Positions 16,841 through 24,457 of a stretch of DNA of 64,000 nt are shown here, one piece after another; within the stretch, counting starts at the first letter, position 1; every line of letters starts with the position of its first letter. The position numbers were made by a program, and so were the translations under genes. Origin of the DNA: Variovorax sp. V213 (GTDB lineage: Bacteria; Pseudomonadota; Gammaproteobacteria; Burkholderiales; Burkholderiaceae_C); NCBI RefSeq assembly GCF_041154455.1, contig NZ_AP028665.1:248001-312000 (forward strand), written 5' to 3'. Below the pieces are notes generated by a model, which saw only the letters and a program-made list of their open reading frames with translations, ran no database searches and was not told the origin of the DNA.

Positions 16841-17881
16841 ATGTTTTTAAGGATTGGTGAACTGGCCCGGCGCACCGGGCTGACGGTGCGCGCATTGCGG
16901 CACTATGACGACATCGCCCTGCTGGTGCCGTCCAAAAGGTCCAGTAGCGGCTACCGTCTATACGGCCGGAAAGACGTGGCGCGGCTTTACCGCATCCAGG
17001 CGCTGCGGCGCCTCGACCTGTCGCTCACCGACATACAAGGCCTGCTCGACAACGCGGCCGGCGGGGTTTCGGAAATCGTGGCCCGGCAGGTGGCGCAACT
17101 CGACCGCGAAATCCTGCAGGCATCGGCGCTGCGCACCCATCTGCTCACGGTGCAGGACCAGTTGCAAGCCAGCGAAGAACCCGGCATCGACGACTGGCTC
17201 TTGGCGCTCGAGAGCATGGTCGCGGGCTCGAAGTACTTCAGCGAGGACGAGCAGCGCAGGCTCAAGACGCAGCGCGATGGTTTCACTGACGCAGTGGCGC
17301 CCGAGCGCGCGGAGTTGTCGGCGTGGCTGCAACGCCTGGTGGCGGCCGGCGTTTCACCCGAGGACCCGGAGGCACAGGCCCTGGCGCAACGTTGGATAGA
17401 ACGGTTGCTCGAAGAAGCCGGTGGTGACGAAGGTCTGCTGATGAAGCTCTACACCATGCACTGGAACGAGCCATCGCTTCACGCGCTGACAGGGGTGGAC
17501 CGCGCCGGCATCCGGTACATCTCGCACGCGATGGCCTTCGCGCGCCTCCAGCTCTACGCGCCTTACTGCAGTTCGGGCGACATGGCCACGTTGCGCCAGC
17601 ACTACGTTGCGCAGACCGATGCATGGCCGCCGCTCATTGCCGAGGTTCGGCAACAGATGTTGGCGAGCGCTCCCACCGATGGTGCGGCCATGCGCGCGCT
17701 GGCGCTGCGTTGGCAGGCGCTCTCGCTCGCCAAGGCCGGCGGCGATGCCGCGTTGCACGCGAAGCTGCAACGCGCGTTCCACCACGATGCGGCTCTGCGG
17801 GCTGGCTCGGGCATCGACGAGACATTGGCCGCCTATGTCGGGCAAGCCATCGCGCACCTGGACAGCGCATCGACCTCCTGA
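16841..17881 (+). CDS. MerR-family activator with TipAS-like effector domain
   Basis: The 346-residue product starts with a MerR DNA-binding domain (FLRIGELARRTGLTVRALRHYDDIALL, then SGYRLYGRKDVARLYRIQALRRLDLSL) and a coiled dimerisation helix to about residue 105. The rest is helical and fits the TipAS antibiotic/xenobiotic recognition fold, with SKYFSEDEQRRLKTQRD and a YISHAMAFARLQLYAPYC segment. Proteins of this layout bind a small molecule and switch on promoters with 19-base spacers, which is what lies upstream. The carotenoid-type oxygenase gene starts at the base after its stop codon, so the two are one transcription unit and the oxygenase is the likely target. Confidence 0.88.
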   Translation: MFLRIGELARRTGLTVRALRHYDDIALLVPSKRSSSGYRLYGRKDVARLYRIQALRRLDLSLTDIQGLLDNAAGGVSEIVARQVAQLDREILQASALRTHLLTVQDQLQASEEPGIDDWLLALESMVAGSKYFSEDEQRRLKTQRDGFTDAVAPERAELSAWLQRLVAAGVSPEDPEAQALAQRWIERLLEEAGGDEGLLMKLYTMHWNEPSLHALTGVDRAGIRYISHAMAFARLQLYAPYCSSGDMATLRQHYVAQTDAWPPLIAEVRQQMLASAPTDGAAMRALALRWQALSLAKAGGDAALHAKLQRAFHHDAALRAGSGIDETLAAYVGQAIAHLDSASTS

Positions 17882-19330
17882 ATGAATCCGAAAGGCCTCC
17901 ACGTGAACGCACAAACGCAGACGAACCCTCACTTTTTCACCGGCAACTACGCGCCGCTCACCGACGAGCACGACATCGCGGCGCTCCACATCGAAGGCAC
18001 GCTGCCACCCGAGCTGTCGGGCAGCCTTTACCGGGTCGGCCCGAGCCCGCAGTACGCACCGCGCGACGACAGCTACCACTGGTTCTCCGGCGACGGGATG
18101 GTGCATGCCTTCCACATCGTCAAGGGCAAGGTGTCGTACAGCAACCGCTGGGCGCGCACGCCGAAATGGCAACTGGAACATGAAGCCGGACGCGCGCTCT
18201 TCGGCACCTTCGGCAACCCCGCCACCAGCGACCCGCTGGCGCAGGGCCGAAACGGTGGCACGGCCAACACAAGCATGCTGTGGCATGGCGACCGGCTGTT
18301 CGCTCTCGAAGAGTCGCATCAGCCCTTCGAGCTCGACGCCTATACACTGGCTTCCAAAGGACATCAGAGCTTCGGCGACTGCGTGACCTCGCGCTGCACC
18401 GCGCACCCGAAGATTGACCCCGAGAGCGGCGAACTGCATTTCTTCGCGTACTCGCCCGACGGCCCCTGTTCGCCAACCATGCTCTATGGCGTGATGGACA
18501 AACACTGCGAGGTCACGCGGCTCGAGTCGTTCAAAGCGCCGTATGCCAGCATGGCGCACGACTTCATGGTGACGCGCGGGCATGTGCTCTTTCCGGTCAC
18601 GCCGCTGACGCTCAGCGTGGAACGTGCGATGCGCGGCAAGCCACTGCTGGCCTGGGAGGCCGGCCTGCGGACCCATGTTGGCGTGATGCGTCGCGGTGGC
18701 ACGACGGACACACTACGCTGGTTCCGCGCCGACGCCTGCCACGTGTTCCACGTGATGAATGCCTGGGACGACGGCGACACCATCGTGGCCTATGTGATGC
18801 AGTCGGAAACGGCGCCCGGCCTGCCCGATGCCGAAGGCCGGCCTGGTGACCCCGATGCCATGGCCGCGCACCTGTGCCGCTGGACCTTCGACTTGAGTGG
18901 TGCGGACACCGGGTTCCGCCGTGAGTACCTCGACGACCTGGTGGCCGAGTTTCCACGCATCGACGAGCGCTACACGGGCCGGCGCAACCGCTACGGCTTC
19001 TACACCTGTCATGCGACGTCGCGCGCAAGGGACGACTCGGAAAGCGTGCTCTACGACAGCCTCGCCCGTTTCGACTTTGATACCGGCGGGCGCAGCATGC
19101 ACACGCTGCCGCATGGAGACGTGGTGTCCGAACCGGTGTTCGTGCCGCGCGCGACCGACGCGGCCGAGGGCGACGGCTGGCTGCTTGCCGTGGCCTGGCG
19201 TGAACAGGAAAGGCGCAGCGACTTGCTGGTGTTCGATGCGATGGACCTGGCGACGGGACCTGTTGCGGTCGCCCGTTTGCCGCACCGCGTGCCGTTCGGT
19301 TTTCATGGGACTTGGCGACCTGGCCTGTAA
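17882..19330 (+). CDS. Carotenoid-cleavage/lignostilbene-type dioxygenase
   Basis: The 482-residue product has the four iron-binding histidines of the RPE65/CCD family in their usual contexts: TAHPKID, MAHDFMVT, CHVFHVMNAW and the C-terminal FGFHGTW. The N-terminus (LPPELSGSLYRVGPSP, then HWFSGDGMVHAF) is also typical. By family it cleaves a carbon-carbon double bond in a carotenoid, apocarotenoid or stilbene with O2. The ATG follows the regulator stop directly; a GTG 21 bases downstream with a purine-rich leader is an alternative start. No carotenoid biosynthesis genes are near, so a plant-derived stilbene or phenylpropanoid dimer is a reasonable but unproven substrate. Confidence 0.9.
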   Translation: MNPKGLHVNAQTQTNPHFFTGNYAPLTDEHDIAALHIEGTLPPELSGSLYRVGPSPQYAPRDDSYHWFSGDGMVHAFHIVKGKVSYSNRWARTPKWQLEHEAGRALFGTFGNPATSDPLAQGRNGGTANTSMLWHGDRLFALEESHQPFELDAYTLASKGHQSFGDCVTSRCTAHPKIDPESGELHFFAYSPDGPCSPTMLYGVMDKHCEVTRLESFKAPYASMAHDFMVTRGHVLFPVTPLTLSVERAMRGKPLLAWEAGLRTHVGVMRRGGTTDTLRWFRADACHVFHVMNAWDDGDTIVAYVMQSETAPGLPDAEGRPGDPDAMAAHLCRWTFDLSGADTGFRREYLDDLVAEFPRIDERYTGRRNRYGFYTCHATSRARDDSESVLYDSLARFDFDTGGRSMHTLPHGDVVSEPVFVPRATDAAEGDGWLLAVAWREQERRSDLLVFDAMDLATGPVAVARLPHRVPFGFHGTWRPGL

Positions 19331-19702
19331 CGAGCTAGTGCCTGGCCAGACGGCCAGTCGCTACGAAGCGAGACGGTCACATGAATGGCTGTTCTGGGGG
19401 CGGACGTACTTCGGCTTTGGGCCCCTTTGCGCGGACCGGTCGGGCGAGTTCCAGGCGAACCCGAAATATCGGGGCGAGCCCTGAGCCTCGGCGCTACAGC
19501 CGGACGCGACCATCAGCGGACCTTCGCGAGGCGTGGCTGACCGTCCGCTTGCGACGGGATAGCTGCCACAGCGTTGTCATCAAAACGAGGTTCGCGTCGG
19601 GCCATAGGGCGTGTTCGCGGCCAAGGCAGGAGGCCGCAACCGCGTGTGCTGGGCGACCCAGCCGGCGCCCGCGTGAGCAGGCAAGGCCGCTCGCCGTTCA
19701 CG
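19331..19702. other. Intergenic region, no gene recognised
   Basis: No convincing coding sequence is seen between the oxygenase and the convergent SMI1-like gene. GGCTTTGGGCCCC at about 19413-19425, near GCGGACCGGTC at 19432-19442, resembles part of the dispersed repeat family found around 32-36 kb. No U-tract terminator was found for either flanking gene. Confidence 0.4.
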
Positions 19703-20455
19703 TCAACCGGATTGGAAGACCCGCTCGATGACCTTCACCTGGGCGCCCAGCGCTTCGAAGCGGCGGACAAGATCATCCTTCCGAGTGACGCTGACGTTTT
19801 CGTGCATCAGCTGCAAGGGCAGCTGATGCTTGAGCTTCAGCAGGCTTGCGCCCGACAACCGGCTGTAGTGCGGATGCGTCTTGAGCGCGGTCAATACCTG
19901 CAAGGGCTGATCGCCCAGGTCCACCAGATGAACCGTGTAGAAGACCGTCGGCGAAACCTCGTCCGACGGAGGCGGCACATACACCTCGATGCGCTCCATC
20001 AGCACCTGCAGACTCGGGAACAGCGGCCGGGGCGACCAGCGTCCGCTTCCGTGCCAGTCCCACAGCACCGGCACTTCGGGCCGGCCGATGTCGCCGATCA
20101 ACGGGTCGCCGCCGGCGTTTTGCAGAACCACCCAGTGCGCCTGCCACTGGCCCGTGTCCACGGCGTCGCTCCACACCAAATGCTCCGGCGTACTCGCTTT
20201 CTGGTTCAGGATGAAGCGGTAGCCTTCCATTTCCGCCAGCAGGCCGGGCACATCGACGGCGCCCGAGCCGGTGAGCACGCCACTCGCGTTCTCGCGCCAG
20301 TTCGGGTCTTCCAGCACAAGACATTGGGTTCCCATGCGGCGGCACCAGGCGAACCAGTCCTGGATGGGCGGGGGCAAGGGCGGCAGGGCGAACTGCGCTG
20401 CCAGTGAGGCCTGGATGGCTGCCCGGCTGGGCCAGTTGTCGCGTGTCAGTGCCAT
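19703..20455 (-). CDS. SMI1/KNR4-like protein with L7/L12-like C-terminus, function unknown
   Basis: The product has 250 residues and no signal peptide. The N-terminal 170 residues look like SMI1/KNR4 (SUKH) proteins, with FAWCRRMGTQCLVLEDPNW and a tryptophan-rich middle (HWVVLQNAGGDPLIGDI, WDWHGSGRW). The C-terminal 60 residues (VLTALKTHPHYSRLSGASLL, then LKHQLPLQLMHENVSVTRKD and DLVRRFEALGAQVKVIE) resemble the ribosomal L7/L12 C-terminal domain. It follows pgaD on the same strand after 112 bases and may be cotranscribed. SUKH proteins are often immunity proteins, but no toxin is adjacent. Function is unknown and both domain calls need a profile search. Confidence 0.7.
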   Translation of the reverse strand: MALTRDNWPSRAAIQASLAAQFALPPLPPPIQDWFAWCRRMGTQCLVLEDPNWRENASGVLTGSGAVDVPGLLAEMEGYRFILNQKASTPEHLVWSDAVDTGQWQAHWVVLQNAGGDPLIGDIGRPEVPVLWDWHGSGRWSPRPLFPSLQVLMERIEVYVPPPSDEVSPTVFYTVHLVDLGDQPLQVLTALKTHPHYSRLSGASLLKLKHQLPLQLMHENVSVTRKDDLVRRFEALGAQVKVIERVFQSG

Positions 20456-20566
20456 GGGATGTTCGAAGCCTTCGCAGTTCGCCTGCGCGCACTCCAGTGC
20501 GCGGCGACGCCATGCATCTTCCTTCTTGAATTCTGCCCGAGCAATGTGCGAGCGACGACTCCGTGC

Positions 20567-21139
20567 TCAGCGCGCGGCGCGTGCCGGGCGCAGCTGGGGC
20601 TCCAGCAGGCCCGGCGTCGTGTCTTGCGCGTCGTGCAACTGGCCATGGAGGTCGTGCTGAACCAGCAGTTGCCGGGCTCGCTGCCAAGCCGACAGGCGTG
20701 CAGGCGGCACGGAGATGTAGGACGCCAGGGCAAACAGCGACGAATGCTCCTGGTCTGCCGGCGCTTCGCGCCGATGCTGCATCCGCCGCAGCGGTGCGAT
20801 CGCCAGCATCGAGGCGAGGATCGCGCCGATGACGATGGCGTACAGGCCCAGCAGATGCAGGACCTCGGGTTGCGAGCGTGCGCCGAGCACATAGGGCCAG
20901 GCGTACCAGATGGCGCAGAACCAGATCCCGACGTTGACCGCCGGGCGCACGACGCGCAGCCACAGGTACATGGCGAGGGTTCGCTGGGGCGACCGGCCGG
21001 TGCCGAACGCGCGCAGCGGAATGCGCGCGGCGTCGATGATCGGTTCCTCTCCCGCGGGCTGGCCCCAGGAGCGGCGCCGCACGGGCGGAGTGGTATCGGT
21101 ATCGGTGGCTTGAAGGGGAAGGTTGGATTCAGGGTGCAT
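20567..21139 (-). CDS. pgaD: PgaD-like poly-N-acetylglucosamine synthesis accessory protein
   Basis: The 190-residue product has a cytoplasmic N-terminus of about 60 residues and two membrane helices (about 70-90 and 98-118), followed by a soluble tail. The IIDAARIPLRAFGTGRSPQRTLAMYLWLRVVRPAVN stretch (quoted in outline) matches the start of PgaD proteins. It overlaps the end of pgaC by 11 bases. In E. coli PgaD forms the polymerising and exporting complex with PgaC and responds to c-di-GMP. The C-terminal tail is longer than in E. coli PgaD (137 residues). Identification rests on topology plus operon position. Confidence 0.85.
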   Translation of the reverse strand: MHPESNLPLQATDTDTTPPVRRRSWGQPAGEEPIIDAARIPLRAFGTGRSPQRTLAMYLWLRVVRPAVNVGIWFCAIWYAWPYVLGARSQPEVLHLLGLYAIVIGAILASMLAIAPLRRMQHRREAPADQEHSSLFALASYISVPPARLSAWQRARQLLVQHDLHGQLHDAQDTTPGLLEPQLRPARAAR

Positions 21140-22406
21140 TGGAAATTCCTCGGTCAGGGCTTGTCCACACCGCGCGCTTGCCGCGACGGCGTAGAAGGGC
21201 TTTGGGCAAGGCGACCACGGTGGCCGCCATGGTGATGGTCCAGAAGGCGATCGGGTACCAGATCGTTCCGACGAAATAGCGCATCAGGTCTCGGTCGTAG
21301 CGACGGTCGATCCACAGGCTCAGCAGCATCTGCAGGATGCAGGTCATGGCGAGCAAGGTGCCTTGCCAGTGCGGCAGCAGGGCCGAATGCCACGGCGACG
21401 CTGCCGGCAGGAAGGGCCGCAGAAAGCCGATGATCAGCACGAGCGCCATGGCATAGGCCCATAGCACGCTGGTCATGTACTCCGCGTAGATCAGCCACAT
21501 CCGCCAGTGCCGCGGCCGCAGGATGCGCGTGGTGTAGCGCAGCATCGTCTGAATGCCACCGAGGGCCCAGCGCTCGCGCTGCCTCCAGAGGCCCCTGAGC
21601 GTCTCGGGCATCAGGATCCAGCACAGCGCGCGGGGCTCGAAGCGCAGCTGCCAGCCGCCGAGCTGGAGCTTCCAGCTCATGTCGATATCCTCGGTCATCA
21701 CGTCGGGGCTCCAGAAGCCCACGTCGATCACGGCGCGGCGGCGGAACATCGCAATCACGCCCGAGACGGTGAACAAGGTGCCCACCAGCTGCTGCGAGCG
21801 CTTGATGAGGCCGATGATCGAAGAGAACTCGCCGACCTGCATGCGTCCGAGCAGCGAGGTTCGGGTGCGGATGCGCGGATTGCCGGTCACCGCGCCGATG
21901 CGCTCGGAGTTCAACATCGGCTTGAGCATCCACGCGATGGCATCAGCATCCACCAGCGCGTCGCCATCGATGCCAAGGAGGTACTCGCCGCGCGCGAGCT
22001 GGCACGCGGTGTTCAGACCCACGGCCTTGCCCTGGTTGCTTGCGTTGTGGATCACGCGCAGCCGGCTGTACTCCATCGTCATGGCGTCGAGCAGCTCGCC
22101 GGTGCCGTCGGTGCTGCCGTCGTTGACGGCGATCACCTCGAAGTTCGGATAGCGCGTACGCATCAGCTGCTCGATCACCTCGCGCAGGTGCGGCGCCTCG
22201 TTGAAGCAGGGCACCACCACGGTGACCAGGGGCAGCGACGGAAGCGTCCCGAGCGGATCGATGTCCACGTCCCGCTGGCGCTCGAAGAACCAGGCGTGCG
22301 ACAGGCCACCTGCCATCCACACATACGCCATGAAGAAGGGGTAGTAGAAGACGAAGCCGAACAGCAGCGATGGCAGCGCCTGCGAAAGGGCCTGGAGGGT
22401 GTTCAT
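21129..22406 (-). CDS. pgaC: Poly-beta-1,6-N-acetylglucosamine synthase
   Basis: The 425-residue family 2 glycosyltransferase has one N-terminal membrane helix, then the catalytic domain with VPCFNE, NDGSTDGT, DGDALVD, TEDIDMSW and QRERW motifs, all intact, and three to four C-terminal helices. This is the usual PgaC/IcaA layout. The start ATG overlaps the end of pgaB by four bases. It polymerises UDP-N-acetylglucosamine into the biofilm polysaccharide PNAG at the inner membrane together with PgaD. All four pga genes are present in order, so the system looks complete. Confidence 0.94.
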   Translation of the reverse strand: MNTLQALSQALPSLLFGFVFYYPFFMAYVWMAGGLSHAWFFERQRDVDIDPLGTLPSLPLVTVVVPCFNEAPHLREVIEQLMRTRYPNFEVIAVNDGSTDGTGELLDAMTMEYSRLRVIHNASNQGKAVGLNTACQLARGEYLLGIDGDALVDADAIAWMLKPMLNSERIGAVTGNPRIRTRTSLLGRMQVGEFSSIIGLIKRSQQLVGTLFTVSGVIAMFRRRAVIDVGFWSPDVMTEDIDMSWKLQLGGWQLRFEPRALCWILMPETLRGLWRQRERWALGGIQTMLRYTTRILRPRHWRMWLIYAEYMTSVLWAYAMALVLIIGFLRPFLPAASPWHSALLPHWQGTLLAMTCILQMLLSLWIDRRYDRDLMRYFVGTIWYPIAFWTITMAATVVALPKALLRRRGKRAVWTSPDRGISNAP

Positions 22407-24457
22407 GGCGAGCGGCTTTCCGGCGCAGCGGCGGCTGCAGGTGTCGTTGCGGGGATCGGCAGCGCGCGCCAAAGCAGGTTGCGCACCGAGATCGCGCGGC
22501 GCACGACCTCCAGCGAAGGCTGGTTGTGGAGGAAGTCGTCGGGGTAGTACCCCAGGTGCCGCACGCCCATGCGATGCAGCAGTTCCCATTGGCGCGCCAG
22601 TTCGTCGTCGGCCACCGGTTTGCCGGTGCGCCAGTCGCGTGCCTGCAGTTCGAAGACGGTGCCGTCCAGGCCGCGCGGTGTGCCGGCCACGCGGCGCGCA
22701 AGACGCGCAAGCCAGGCTTGCGCATCGTCCTCGCGCTCCATGCGGGGCATGGCCATCAATGCCACGTAGTCGTAGGCGGCGAGCGAAGCCTCGTAGCTCT
22801 GCGCGAACCATTGCTCCGCCGCCGGGTCGAGCACCGGCCGCGCATAGAGGTTGCGCGCGGTTTCGAGGCCCGCCCGCCAGGCACCTGTGCGCGCGGCGAG
22901 CTCCTTGGTGAATTCCGTCAGGTACCGCGTCTTGGCGCCGGTCCAGCGCGCCATCAACGCCGGGTCGGCCCTGATGGCAGCCACGTCGGCCGGCAGGCCC
23001 CAGCGGCCATACGCGGCGAGGGCAAGTGGGCTTGCGTCCTCGTCGTCCGCGAGCGTGGCGTCGTCGTGGAACAGCAGGCCCTCGAAGAAGGCGTGACGGC
23101 CCAGGTCTTCATAGATGTCGCCGACAAGCGCGCGCACTGCCGGGTCGAAGGGCGACAGCCGGTGATAGCGGTCCGCGGGTGTGCCGCCGTCCGCGGTACG
23201 CACCGTATGCGTCGCCAACGGGTTGGACGCCGGCAGGCGAAACGCCATGACCGGCATCCATGCGTAGACCTTCACGCCGGTGCGGCTGCGCAGCTGCCAG
23301 GCCGCGCGCCCGAAGAGGTCGGAGCGCATCGGCAGCTGGCGGTTCGGAAAGTAGAGCGCATCGGCAACGCCGTCACCGTCGGAATCGGCGTAGGCCTGCA
23401 GGAACACGGAGCGCGGCCTTACCGCCGCCACGCGTTCGATCAATGCCGAGAGGTTGCGTTCCTGCTGCGCCGGATCGGGGTCGTAGACGTAGTCCAGATC
23501 CACATGCATGACCCGGTTGACTGGCCGCAGTTCGCCGCCGACCGGGCTGCGCAGCAGCCGGGCGTACTCGGTTGCTTCGTTGTCGTAGGCCACCAGCGCG
23601 CGGCGAATCCGGGAGAGGGGCACCGAGGGGTCGTTCGGCCCGTCGTCCAGCGTGAAGGTGATCGGCAATCCCGCGCGCCCGGCGGCCTTCAGCGAAGCGG
23701 CGTTGTAGGCGCCATAGGGCCACACCATTGCGCGCACCTTGGCGCCGGTGCGTGCTTCGATGATCTCGCGGCTGCGGCGCAGGTCGGACTCGACGCGCTG
23801 CATGTAGGCCGCGTCGTCCTCGTAGCGGCCCAGGGCCGGGTCGTAGCGGTGGGTGGCGGCCGACGGCAGCATGTTGCCTTGCGGATTGGCCCGCACCCCG
23901 GTATGCAGGGCATCGCTGTGGCTCGCCAGCTCGACCAGGCCGGAGCGCGCCATTTCGGCGGCTTCGCTCCAGCGCAGGAAGTCGCCGCGGGGCACGGGCT
24001 TGTCGCCGTAAGCGACGTTGCCGCCTTCCGGCACCTCAAGCCAGCTCGTCACCAACGCCAGCAGCGCCGGGTACTTGAAGCGCTGCAGCAGCGGGAAGAC
24101 CTTGGTGTAGGCGCTGCGATAGCCGTCGTCGAAGGTCAGCAGCACGGGTCTTGAAGGCAGGGGCTTGCCGCCGGCGCGCGCGTCGATCACCTGCTGCAGG
24201 CTGACCGGGTGGTAGTCGTTGTGCTGAAGCCAGGCGAACACCTCGGCCAGCGTGCGCTCGTCGATGGCGGTTTCGTCGGGTGAATTCTCGAAGCTCGCCC
24301 GCACGTTGCCCCGCACGTCGTGAAAGGAGAGCACGCGAAAACTCACGCCGTCGTCGGCATCGGGAGGCGGCAGCGGCTGCGCGGGGCTGGCGGATGCAAG
24401 ACCCAACAACAGCCAGGCAACGGCAACGCGCAGGAGAGGGAAGAGGTGGGTTCGCAT
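22403..24457 (-). CDS. pgaB: Poly-beta-1,6-N-acetylglucosamine N-deacetylase/hydrolase
   Basis: The product has 684 residues. The N-terminal half is a polysaccharide deacetylase (LSFHDV, LLTFDDGYRSAY, ELASHSDALH, VWPYGAYN), with metal-binding His and Asp residues in place. The C-terminal half is the PgaB glycoside-hydrolase-like domain (HVDLDYVYDPDP, FLQAYADSDGDGVADALYFPNR, VKVYAWMPVMAF). The ATG at 24457 shares one base with the pgaA stop. The signal peptide (HLFPLLRVAVAWLLLGLASASPAQ) has no lipobox cysteine, unlike the E. coli lipoprotein, so the enzyme may be soluble in the periplasm or held otherwise. It partially deacetylates PNAG before export. Confidence 0.93.
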   Translation of the reverse strand: MRTHLFPLLRVAVAWLLLGLASASPAQPLPPPDADDGVSFRVLSFHDVRGNVRASFENSPDETAIDERTLAEVFAWLQHNDYHPVSLQQVIDARAGGKPLPSRPVLLTFDDGYRSAYTKVFPLLQRFKYPALLALVTSWLEVPEGGNVAYGDKPVPRGDFLRWSEAAEMARSGLVELASHSDALHTGVRANPQGNMLPSAATHRYDPALGRYEDDAAYMQRVESDLRRSREIIEARTGAKVRAMVWPYGAYNAASLKAAGRAGLPITFTLDDGPNDPSVPLSRIRRALVAYDNEATEYARLLRSPVGGELRPVNRVMHVDLDYVYDPDPAQQERNLSALIERVAAVRPRSVFLQAYADSDGDGVADALYFPNRQLPMRSDLFGRAAWQLRSRTGVKVYAWMPVMAFRLPASNPLATHTVRTADGGTPADRYHRLSPFDPAVRALVGDIYEDLGRHAFFEGLLFHDDATLADDEDASPLALAAYGRWGLPADVAAIRADPALMARWTGAKTRYLTEFTKELAARTGAWRAGLETARNLYARPVLDPAAEQWFAQSYEASLAAYDYVALMAMPRMEREDDAQAWLARLARRVAGTPRGLDGTVFELQARDWRTGKPVADDELARQWELLHRMGVRHLGYYPDDFLHNQPSLEVVRRAISVRNLLWRALPIPATTPAAAAAPESRSP

